Assembly (NCBI GenBank): GCA_012837395.1
Contig: DURF01000143.1
Span: 1 to 5,647, forward strand
Direction of reading: 5' to 3'
Origin: Acholeplasma sp.
GTDB lineage: Bacteria; Bacillota_I; Bacilli_A; Acholeplasmatales; Acholeplasmataceae
Length of the DNA stretch: 5,647 nt
Shown here piece by piece: positions 1-5,647 of the stretch (its first letter is position 1; every line of letters begins with the position of its first letter). The translations under genes were made by a program, and so were the position numbers. Below the pieces are notes generated by a model, which was not told the origin of the DNA, did no database searches, and saw nothing but the letters and a program-made list of their open reading frames with translations.

Positions 1-11
1 CAACCTAAAAT

Positions 12-118
12 CATTCCCCAAAATGAGTTTTTCGTTCCCCATTTATTGTTTTTTTCATAAGTTTTCACTCTTTTTATGTTTGGGGAATGCGGTTGGTCAC
101 TTTTTCGACTTTCCCAAA
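12..118. repeat. Cluster of TTCCC-type short repeats, possible insertion-sequence end
   Basis: An 11-base arm at 12-22 (CATTCCCCAAA) has its exact inverted copy at 79-89 (TTTGGGGAATG). In addition, TTTTTCGTTCCCCA at 28-41 is echoed in the same orientation by TTTTTCGACTTTCCCAAA at 101-118, after GGTTGGTCAC. The cytosine and guanine tracts stand out sharply against the AT-rich surroundings. Several imperfect copies of a unit with a T-run followed by a C-run recall the multiple terminal repeats of IS21-family elements. That resemblance is from memory, and no transposase is visible in the window. The 56-base gap between the inverted arms makes a simple terminator unlikely. It could instead be an operator cluster for a gene left of the window. 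Confidence 0.35.
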
Positions 119-185
119 CTATATAACACTAAATAATGTTAATTTATTTCATATAGTTTTACTTTATTTATTTTAACATTTACAT

Positions 186-225
186 ATAAAAATAACAAGA
201 AATCAACAATTGAGATCTTGTTATT
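186..225 (-). terminator. Probable intrinsic terminator of the PH-domain gene
   Basis: AATAACAAGA at 191-200 pairs perfectly with TCTTGTTATT at 216-225. Inside the loop, TCAA (203-206) and TTGA (210-213) can extend the stem after a short internal mismatch. Read on the minus strand the hairpin begins about 33 bases after the TAG stop at 259 and is followed by a T-rich stretch (TTTTTATATG). The stem is AT-rich, so it is probably weaker than the other two terminators in the window. Confidence 0.55.
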
Positions 226-258
226 ATAAGTTTGGTTTATTTAATGTTAAGGAAATTA

Positions 259-792
259 CTATTTAGCCTTTACTTCATCAATATATTTCTTTATTTCTCG
301 GTAAACATTATATGGGTCTTTAATTCCTGAAAACTGAAAGGCTTGTATTCCTTGATTATTAGTGGGAATTGCTTGGCTACCAAATTTAATGGTTCCCGTA
401 TTTTTATTTACTAGTTTATCAATCAGATCAACTCTCACTTCGCTAGCTCCGATCATCTTCAAATCAAGTGATTTAAAGTCTACACCGATAATGCCTGTTC
501 TAATTAACACTCTTTTATTTGTATAAGCGTACAATCTTTTATCAAACGCTAGTTCAGAAGTAACAAGTGTTATTATAACTCCTGCAAACATTAACAAAAT
601 GATAACTGTTATTAAATCTCCAAACATATCGAAAGGATCTCCCGTAAAGAGACTAATCATAAATGGAAAAGAAAGAAATAATATTATAAAAACAATACTA
701 AAAACTCTAGTTAAATAAAACTTGAACTTTTCTGGTTTGTATTCACCTATAATATATTCATCACTGTCTAAAACATTTTTAAAACTACCCAT
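259..792 (-). CDS. Membrane-anchored bacterial PH-domain protein (DUF304/bPH2-like)
   Basis: The gene encodes 177 residues. A short polar N-terminus is followed by two hydrophobic segments, at about residues 26-48 and 58-79, which read as a membrane hairpin. A bacterial pleckstrin-homology-like domain covers about 86-170. Its hallmarks are YAYTNKRVLIRTGIIG (88-103), a basic strand and turn ending in a glycine, then the IGASEVRVDLIDKL stretch (114-127), GTIKFGS (133-139) and a C-terminal IKDPYNVYREIKKYI helix (157-171). The order of two membrane segments followed by the PH domain is common in small bPH2 proteins of Bacillota, which are uncharacterised beyond a membrane location. The ATG start is supported by AAGGAG at 802-807, nine bases upstream. 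Translation ends at TAG. It lies 120 bases downstream of dus with no terminator between, so it may be co-transcribed with dus, but it also has its own promoter. The family assignment is fairly sure; the function is unknown. Confidence 0.82.
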   Translation of the reverse strand: MGSFKNVLDSDEYIIGEYKPEKFKFYLTRVFSIVFIILFLSFPFMISLFTGDPFDMFGDLITVIILLMFAGVIITLVTSELAFDKRLYAYTNKRVLIRTGIIGVDFKSLDLKMIGASEVRVDLIDKLVNKNTGTIKFGSQAIPTNNQGIQAFQFSGIKDPYNVYREIKKYIDEVKAK

Positions 793-823
793 CTTATATT
801 ACTCCTTATCATTTGTTAATTTT

Positions 824-852
824 ATTATATCATCGGAAAGATAAAATTGTTT
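824..852 (-). promoter_or_regulatory. Extended -10 promoter of the PH-domain gene
   Basis: On the minus strand 832-824 reads TGATATAAT, a perfect TGnTATAAT extended -10 box. A recognisable -35 is missing: the hexamer at 17-base spacing (852-847) is AAACAA. Extended -10 promoters often tolerate a weak -35. The predicted start of transcription near 817 would give a leader of about 25 bases carrying the AAGGAG ribosome binding site. Confidence 0.55.
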
Positions 853-912
853 GAATATCATGTTACTTTTCTTCGCAATTTGGTCATTAATCATTATTTT
901 TAATTTATATGT

Positions 913-1887
913 TTATTCTTGTGATATTTTTGTTTTCATAAAATCATTTAATTGTTTTCTAATTTCATCAGTCGATTTTGTATCCATTAATGATGTTCTT
1001 AAGTTGCTTGCTCCTTCAATGTTTCTAATATAGATTTTAAAGAATCTAAATAACGGTTTTGATAACATTGGTTCTTCTTTAGTATATTTATCATAAAGGT
1101 CTAGATGATATTTAAATAACTCAATATGTTCTATTGCTGTTCTTTCTTTCATTTCTTTATCAAAAGCAAAAGGATTATGGAATACTCCTCTACCGATCAT
1201 TATTCCATCAACATTATATTTTTCATATAATTCCATTCCCTTTTGATAATCATCAATGTCACCATTGATAGTTATTAAAGTTTTTGGAGCTAATTCATCT
1301 CTTAATTTCATTATTTCAGGAATTAGTTCATAGTGAGCCGGATACTTACTCATTTCTGTTTTAGTTCTAAGATGAATTGATAAGTTAGCTAAATCTTGTT
1401 TTAAAAGATGACTTATCCATTCTTTCCAATCTTTTATTTTACTATGAGCGAGTCTTGTTTTAACACTTACTGGAAGTCCACCTTTTTTTGCTGCTGCGAT
1501 AATTTCTGCAGCAACCGCTGGCCTTAGTATTAAACCAGCGCCTCTGCCGTGTTTAAAAACTTTTGGAGCAGGACATCCCATATTTATATCTATACCATCA
1601 AAACCCATTTCTTTTAAGTCATAACTCATCTTTTCAAAGTTTTCTGGATTGTCTCCCCACAAATGAGCAACAATTGGTTTTTCATCACTATCAAACTTTA
1701 ATCTTCCTCTTAATGAATTAATTCCTTCACTGTGAGCATAGCTATCACTATTAGTAAATTCAGTGAAGAAAACATCAGGTGTGCTTGCTTGTTTGATGAC
1801 TTTTCTAAAGACTATATCTGTAACATCTTCCATTGGTGCTAAAACAAAAAATGGTTTTTTTAGTTTATTCCAAAAATTTGTTTTCAT
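913..1887 (-). CDS. dus: tRNA-dihydrouridine synthase
   Basis: This 324-residue protein belongs to the flavin-dependent Dus family, which uses NADPH to reduce specific uridines of tRNA to dihydrouridine in the cytoplasm. The TIM-barrel part fills about residues 10-240 and a helical tRNA-binding tail follows. Visible signatures are the flavin-site opening LAPMEDVTD (16-24), the active-site loop [10 protein letters not shown] (101-110) with catalytic-type Cys105, VKTR (142-145), IHLRT (171-175, where many relatives have HGRT), INGDI (207-211) and IGRGVFHNP (231-239), which would contact FMN phosphate. Length is normal for the family, and [12 protein letters not shown] (71-82) is typical of a Bacillota subgroup not tied to DusA, B or C by name, so the uridine modified cannot be told. 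The ATG is preceded by AGGAGG at 1893-1898 with a five-base gap. All four tryptophans use TGG. It is transcribed separately from fic, whose terminator lies just upstream, and no terminator separates it from the PH-domain gene. Confidence 0.93.
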   Translation of the reverse strand: MKTNFWNKLKKPFFVLAPMEDVTDIVFRKVIKQASTPDVFFTEFTNSDSYAHSEGINSLRGRLKFDSDEKPIVAHLWGDNPENFEKMSYDLKEMGFDGIDINMGCPAPKVFKHGRGAGLILRPAVAAEIIAAAKKGGLPVSVKTRLAHSKIKDWKEWISHLLKQDLANLSIHLRTKTEMSKYPAHYELIPEIMKLRDELAPKTLITINGDIDDYQKGMELYEKYNVDGIMIGRGVFHNPFAFDKEMKERTAIEHIELFKYHLDLYDKYTKEEPMLSKPLFRFFKIYIRNIEGASNLRTSLMDTKSTDEIRKQLNDFMKTKISQE

Positions 1888-1922
1888 AGTTACCTCCTAA
1901 AGTTCATATTTTCAACTATATT

Positions 1923-1950
1923 ATTATATAACAAAAGGCTAAATTATAAA
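1923..1950 (-). promoter_or_regulatory. Probable dus promoter overlapping the fic terminator
   Basis: On the minus strand 1928-1923 reads TATAAT, a perfect -10 box, and 16 bases upstream 1950-1945 reads TTTATA, four of six matches to TTGACA. The -35 and most of the spacer fall within the hairpin that ends fic. A start near 1916 would leave a leader of about 28 bases before the dus ATG. AT-rich DNA throws up such boxes by chance, but the position right upstream of the gene, after a terminator, makes a promoter here expected. Confidence 0.45.
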
Positions 1951-1972
1951 AGCAATTACAATTTAGCCTTTT
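1931..1972 (-). terminator. Intrinsic terminator of fic, symmetric
   Basis: AAAAGGCTAAATT at 1933-1945 is perfectly complementary to AATTTAGCCTTTT at 1960-1972, a 13-base-pair stem with a 14-base loop that could gain three more pairs (TAA 1947-1949 with TTA 1956-1958). On the minus strand it begins about ten bases after the fic TAA stop and finishes in TTTTGTT. The plus strand also ends in five T (1969-1973), so it could stop transcription in both directions, although no plus-strand gene is visible. Confidence 0.85.
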
Positions 1973-1981
1973 TGCAAATTT

Positions 1982-3034
1982 TTAAATTTCTTTAATTAAG
2001 TTAAATATTTGAACATTTTTATAAATTACTTCTTTCCCTACTTTTTCACTAATTAGAAACCCAGCTTCTTCTAATAGTTTTAAATGTCTAGTTGCTGTAT
2101 TTCTACTAACTTTTAAACTATCTCTATAAAGTTCATTTTTAGTATATATATTTTTAAACAAATGTGTAACAAGTCCATCATTATAAATGTTAGGCAACTT
2201 ATCTTTTATAAGTTTTGTTGTTAATTCAATTGATTTAGTTATTTCCTTTATTATACTTATAGTTAAATTTGCAGTAGTTTCAATACCCTTTAATAAATAT
2301 AAAATAAACTCACCAATATTTTTTATGTCCATGTTAGTTCTTTGAAATAATTTGTAATACTGTTCCCTATTATCATTAATGTATTTACTTAAATATAAAA
2401 TAGGTTTGTTTATTTTATCTTTAAGTATTAGGTAAAGAATATTAATAATTCTTCCTGTTCTACCATTTCCATCATAAAATGGATGAATTGATTCAAATTG
2501 GTAATGAATAATTGCCATGTTAATTAAAGGATCATTATCATTATCTTCATTTATATATTTTTCTAAGTTGTTTAAATAACCAATTATTTCTTCATGAGAT
2601 TGTGGTGGCATATGAACTACTTCATTTGTTAAATCATTTTTTATAACTGTACCAGGTAGTTTTCTAACACCTGTTTTAAAACCTGTTAATACATAATGAA
2701 TATCTATTATCATATTAGTAGTTAAATATCCATTTTGATCGATTAGTTCTTGTCCCATGTAAATTGCATTTTTATATCTTAGAACCTCTTTAGAAGAAAC
2801 ACTTTTTAGTTCATCAGCGACAATATCTTTATATAGTTCATCATATGTAGTTATAATGTTTTCGATAGCTGAAGAATCTTTAGACTCTCTAAGTGTCATA
2901 ATGCTTAATACAATATCTGGATTAGGTAACATTTCTAATAATCCATTTAATTTGCCAAGAGCATAGTTTGATTTATTTAACTGTTCTAAAATTTCTTTAG
3001 TTTTTAAATTTACATTGTATGGCAATTTTTTCAT
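1982..3034 (-). CDS. Class II Fic-domain protein, predicted AMPylator, with winged-helix C-terminus
   Basis: This 350-residue protein has three parts. The N-terminal Fic_N-like region holds SSAIEN at 54-59, matching the (S/T)xxxE(G/N) inhibitory motif whose glutamate blocks productive ATP binding; that position before the catalytic motif makes it class II. The Fic core holds the flap segment ending in VHMPPQ (140-145) and a complete catalytic motif HPFYDGNGRTGR at 184-195, with catalytic-type His184 and the acidic Asp188. Such enzymes usually transfer AMP from ATP to a hydroxyl side chain of a target protein. The C-terminus (about 283-345) looks like a winged helix-turn-helix: SLKVSRNTATRHLKLLEEAG (306-325) reads as the recognition region, followed by a wing. 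Length and order resemble Shewanella SoFic-type proteins. All catalytic residues are intact. The ATG has GAGGTG at 3040-3045, five bases upstream. It has its own promoter and terminator and no visible antitoxin partner, consistent with self-inhibition in cis. The target is unknown. Confidence 0.93.
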   Translation of the reverse strand: MKKLPYNVNLKTKEILEQLNKSNYALGKLNGLLEMLPNPDIVLSIMTLRESKDSSAIENIITTYDELYKDIVADELKSVSSKEVLRYKNAIYMGQELIDQNGYLTTNMIIDIHYVLTGFKTGVRKLPGTVIKNDLTNEVVHMPPQSHEEIIGYLNNLEKYINEDNDNDPLINMAIIHYQFESIHPFYDGNGRTGRIINILYLILKDKINKPILYLSKYINDNREQYYKLFQRTNMDIKNIGEFILYLLKGIETTANLTISIIKEITKSIELTTKLIKDKLPNIYNDGLVTHLFKNIYTKNELYRDSLKVSRNTATRHLKLLEEAGFLISEKVGKEVIYKNVQIFNLIKEI

Positions 3035-3064
3035 AATCGCACCTCTTTTTCTAAATACGACTTT

Positions 3065-3093
3065 ATTATACTATTAAAAACTGTGCACGTCAA
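3065..3093 (-). promoter_or_regulatory. Consensus sigma-A promoter of fic, nested in the addA terminator
   Basis: On the minus strand 3093-3088 reads TTGACG (five of six to the -35 consensus), followed by exactly 17 bases and then TATAAT at 3070-3065. The -35 box lies across the loop and inner stem of the addA terminator. A start near 3058 gives a leader of about 24 bases with the GAGGTG ribosome binding site. This is the best-matching promoter in the window. Confidence 0.78.
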
Positions 3094-3111
3094 GATAACG
3101 TGCACAGTTTT
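3076..3111 (-). terminator. Strong intrinsic terminator of addA
   Basis: AAAACTGTGCACGT at 3077-3090 pairs perfectly with ACGTGCACAGTTTT at 3098-3111, a 14-base-pair stem with a GC-rich core and a seven-base loop. On the minus strand it begins about 25 bases after the addA TAA stop and ends in five T. The same inverted repeat brackets the fic -35 box, so as duplex DNA it could also be a regulator binding site. Confidence 0.88.
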
Positions 3112-3136
3112 ATCGTTTTATTGGTCACGTTAAGGT

Positions 3137-5647
3137 TTAATGACCCATGACTTCTTTAATTTCTCCGGTTGATATACTATATAAATACATCTTTATTTCT
3201 TTATCAAATACTTTACTTATATATTCTTTATAAGTATTAAGTTGTTTTAAATAGTTATCATTACTTAAATCTCTTAATTTATAGTCAATAATATGGACTT
3301 CATCTTCATGGATTGCTAGTAGGTCAATAACGCCAGTTATACTTTCATTATCTTTCTCATAAGTAAATTCATATTCAGTAATAATCTCTGCATTAGATAA
3401 ACTTTTATTATTAAATTTTGTATTTAATAATTTATTAACAAGACTGTTATCTAGATTTTGATATTCAAAGTCTAGATGAAGTTTTGTCCCAGATTTAATA
3501 TTATTAAATGTTTTGTTGTCAATAAGTTCAATTAAATCCGATGATGCCTTTAAAGTTTTTATTTCTTTTAATTTAAGTTTAAAGTCTCTTTCTTCTAAGT
3601 AATCAATTCTTTCATCATAATATTTATTATTAGCTTTAATATATAAATAATAATCGCTTGTTTTTAAATAATCGCTATGTTTATATATATTTTCGTTTTT
3701 TATATAATTAGTAAAATCATTATAATATAAATAATCAGTAAAACTATTTAGTTCAATATAATCATCTTTAGGTGCTGTAACTAAGTATAAGGCTTTTTCT
3801 GCTCTTGTTAGTGCTACATATAAAAGTCTTAATTCTTCTTTTAAATTATCTTCTAGAACAAGACTAGTTCTAAATGATTTTATATAATCATTTAAAGCAA
3901 GAAACTCACGGCTTTGATAATCATCTTTTAAATTAAAGTTAAAGAGTGCTCTGTTAGTAAAGTTAAACTTTTTTACTATTCCTTTATTAAAACCTTTATT
4001 TAATCCTGCAACAAAAAGTGTATTATATTCAAGTCCTTTTGATTGATGAATGTTTGTTACTTTAACACTGTTTTCATCTTTATCTTCTAATACACTTACA
4101 TTTAACTTTATTTCATCATCATATGCTAGATCATAAATATAATCAACAAAATCTAGACTGTTAATAGATAAGTCTGAAAGAGTACTTGCTGTTTTGTATA
4201 AATATTCGATTTGATAGTTTTTTTCTTTGGCTTTTTTTGTAATACTTATCTTTTGATAAACATCAAAAGATTTAATTAAAAAATCAATTATTTCAAAGTT
4301 TGATTTGGTTATAATTACTTTTTTTAGTTCTCTTAATTTACTATATATCTCATTATCTATTTTAAGAGCTTTAACTTTTGGATCATTTATATCTAATAAA
4401 CTATTAAATATTTTAAAATCATCATATTCAAATAGTTCACTTCTAATAACAGAAAAGTATAAAAATCTTTTCTCATTAATTAATGCTTTATCATTAATAT
4501 CAATAATAGAGGCTAATTTTAAAACGTTAGCTACCAGTTTTAAAAGATAGGTTTGTTTTAACTCTTGATCAACTTGGATTTGGATTGGAATATTTAAATA
4601 GTTAAAAACATCAGCATATATTTTGAAGTTGCTTTTGTTTCTAGCAAGAATCGCAACATCACTATATTTTCGGATTTTATTATTATTTAATAATTCATTT
4701 ATTTTATTACCAATTACAAAAGCTTCTTCAACTGCATCATTTTTAACTTTTGATTCGTCACTTTTATACATTTCGATTAAAAAAACATCAGCTGATTGAT
4801 CATTATTATAGCTTTGATTCCCACTATCCATAATATGACCATCTTTGTAATTTATATCATATTTTTCTTCATCATTTAAAATGTTTTTAAACGTTTTATT
4901 AACAAAATCAATTACTTTGGAACTACTACGATAATTAGTATCAAGTGAGATTACATCAACTGTTTTTTGTTTGTTTAAAAATGTATCTGGCCTTGCATTT
5001 CTAAATTTATAAATACTTTGTTTAATATCGCCAACGTATAGAACTCTAATGTCTTCATTATTTTCTATTAACATTTCTAAAAAATCTGATTGAATTTTAG
5101 AAGTATCTTGATATTCATCAACAAAAACATATTTAAATTTTTCTTTTTGTCTATTTAAAATTCTTTCGTTTTCACGTAAAATTTGATTTAAGAAGTTTGC
5201 GATATCGTTAAATTCAAATTTATTGGTTTGTTGTTTAAATTCAAATAGCTTATTCTCATAGCGAATAAGAAGTTCAATAATATTTTTTACATATTTGACT
5301 TCTTCTTTAAAGTATTCATCTAGGTCATTTATTTTTGGCATAACTTTAATTAATTCGTTTACCGGTTTTATTATCTTATCCACTTCTTTTCTAACTTCTT
5401 TAGAAAGATTTAAATCTTTCCATTTAAATCTTGGCAAATTAAAATCAACAAACGATTGAGTTTCACCATTTAAATACGAAAAGTATAATTTAACACTTTC
5501 CATATACTCATTATTTCCTATTATAAATTCCTCACTAATATTAGACAGTTCATCATAAAACTTATCATAATTAAATATATTAGATTTCACTATTAAATCT
5601 TTTGCGTTTAATTCTTTTAGTGGGGCTATTTCTGTTAAATTGTTATA
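3137..5647 (-). CDS. addA: ATP-dependent helicase/nuclease subunit AddA, 3' part (5' end outside window)
   Basis: AddA is the UvrD-type helicase and nuclease subunit of AddAB, which resects double-strand breaks for recombination. The frame stays open to the window edge; a GTG at 5588-5590 is a possible start but is rejected because 19 more in-frame codons precede it and the family requires an upstream ATP-binding domain. Counting from that GTG as residue 1, one sees FEFNDI (125-130), helicase motif II VFVDEYQDT (155-163), motif III VGDIKQSIYKFR (186-197), motif IV LDTNYRSS (216-223), motif V VTNIHQSKGLEY (511-522) and motif VI LLYVALTRAEKAL (589-601). The C-terminal RecB-like nuclease keeps GTKLH (701-705), GVIDLL (753-758), IIDYK (767-771) and QLNTY (783-787), so its catalytic set (His705, Asp755, Asp769, Lys771, Gln783, Tyr787) looks complete. 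The Walker A loop is not in the window. By comparison with full-length AddA roughly 200 residues are missing. The partner addB would be expected upstream, out of view. The terminator directly downstream ends the unit. Confidence 0.92.
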   Translation of the reverse strand, partial: YNNLTEIAPLKELNAKDLIVKSNIFNYDKFYDELSNISEEFIIGNNEYMESVKLYFSYLNGETQSFVDFNLPRFKWKDLNLSKEVRKEVDKIIKPVNELIKVMPKINDLDEYFKEEVKYVKNIIELLIRYENKLFEFKQQTNKFEFNDIANFLNQILRENERILNRQKEKFKYVFVDEYQDTSKIQSDFLEMLIENNEDIRVLYVGDIKQSIYKFRNARPDTFLNKQKTVDVISLDTNYRSSSKVIDFVNKTFKNILNDEEKYDINYKDGHIMDSGNQSYNNDQSADVFLIEMYKSDESKVKNDAVEEAFVIGNKINELLNNNKIRKYSDVAILARNKSNFKIYADVFNYLNIPIQIQVDQELKQTYLLKLVANVLKLASIIDINDKALINEKRFLYFSVIRSELFEYDDFKIFNSLLDINDPKVKALKIDNEIYSKLRELKKVIITKSNFEIIDFLIKSFDVYQKISITKKAKEKNYQIEYLYKTASTLSDLSINSLDFVDYIYDLAYDDEIKLNVSVLEDKDENSVKVTNIHQSKGLEYNTLFVAGLNKGFNKGIVKKFNFTNRALFNFNLKDDYQSREFLALNDYIKSFRTSLVLEDNLKEELRLLYVALTRAEKALYLVTAPKDDYIELNSFTDYLYYNDFTNYIKNENIYKHSDYLKTSDYYLYIKANNKYYDERIDYLEERDFKLKLKEIKTLKASSDLIELIDNKTFNNIKSGTKLHLDFEYQNLDNSLVNKLLNTKFNNKSLSNAEIITEYEFTYEKDNESITGVIDLLAIHEDEVHIIDYKLRDLSNDNYLKQLNTYKEYISKVFDKEIKMYLYSISTGEIKEVMGH

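Noticed and set aside
134..180. Inverted repeat AATGTTAA (135-142) and TTAACATT (173-180), with a further TAATGTTAA at 242-250
   Set aside because: Short and nearly pure A/T, so expected by chance here; no T-run or promoter context gives it meaning.
851..1033. 60-codon plus-strand open frame with a TTG start
   Set aside because: Most of it lies antisense to the 3' end of dus, it has no ribosome binding site, and its hydrophobic look is what the AT-rich complement yields.
269..1973. ATTTAGCCTTT shared by the 3' end of the PH-domain gene (about 262-271) and the fic terminator (1961-1972)
   Set aside because: The first copy simply encodes the last lysine-alanine-lysine and stop, with no inverted partner nearby; coincidence is the simplest explanation.
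93..3127. TTGGTCA in three intergenic regions (93-99, 880-886, 3121-3127)
   Set aside because: Only seven bases, with different flanks and no constant distance to any gene; not enough to call a shared site.
4305..4550. 81-codon plus-strand open frame
   Set aside because: It lies wholly antisense inside the well-conserved addA gene and resembles no family; it is a shadow.
1..5647. CRISPR array, tRNA, rRNA, riboswitch or toxin-antitoxin pair
   Set aside because: No regularly spaced direct repeats, no cloverleaf or rRNA-like stretch, leaders too short for a riboswitch, and no small antitoxin frame next to fic.

Overview
The window is about 5.6 kb of very AT-rich bacterial DNA. All four recognisable genes lie on the minus strand, so transcription runs from right to left. 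Every tryptophan I checked (four in dus, one in addA) is encoded by TGG, and no gene contains an in-frame TGA, so the genome appears to use the standard code rather than the Mycoplasma/Spiroplasma code. The AT richness, AGGAGG-type ribosome binding sites, sigma-A-like promoters and an AddA-type (not RecB-type) helicase-nuclease suggest a low-GC Bacillota or Mollicutes-related lineage that kept the standard code, such as Acholeplasma, Izemoplasma or Haloplasma relatives. That placement is inference, because no rRNA or other taxonomic marker is present.

Layout in transcription order, right to left: (1) 5647-3137, the 3' part of addA, encoding the helicase-nuclease subunit of the AddAB double-strand-break repair enzyme, open at the window edge; it ends at a strong hairpin terminator at 3076-3111. 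(2) 3034-1982, a class II Fic protein with a C-terminal winged helix-turn-helix; it has a consensus promoter at 3065-3093 that sits partly inside the addA terminator, and its own terminator at 1931-1972. (3) 1887-913, a tRNA-dihydrouridine synthase, whose likely promoter overlaps the fic terminator. (4) 792-259, a small membrane protein with a bacterial PH domain; it has an extended -10 promoter and probably also receives read-through from dus, since no terminator is visible between them. It ends at a weaker hairpin at 186-225.

Positions 1-258 hold no credible gene. They contain the hairpin just named and, at 12-118, a cluster of TTCCC-type short repeats that may be the end of an insertion sequence or its remnant.

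The genes do not form one pathway: DNA repair, protein AMPylation or regulation, tRNA modification and a membrane protein of unknown role lie side by side, mostly as separate transcription units. I see no clear sign of a new multi-gene system. The most noteworthy points are the promoter nested in the terminator before fic and the repeat cluster at the left edge.
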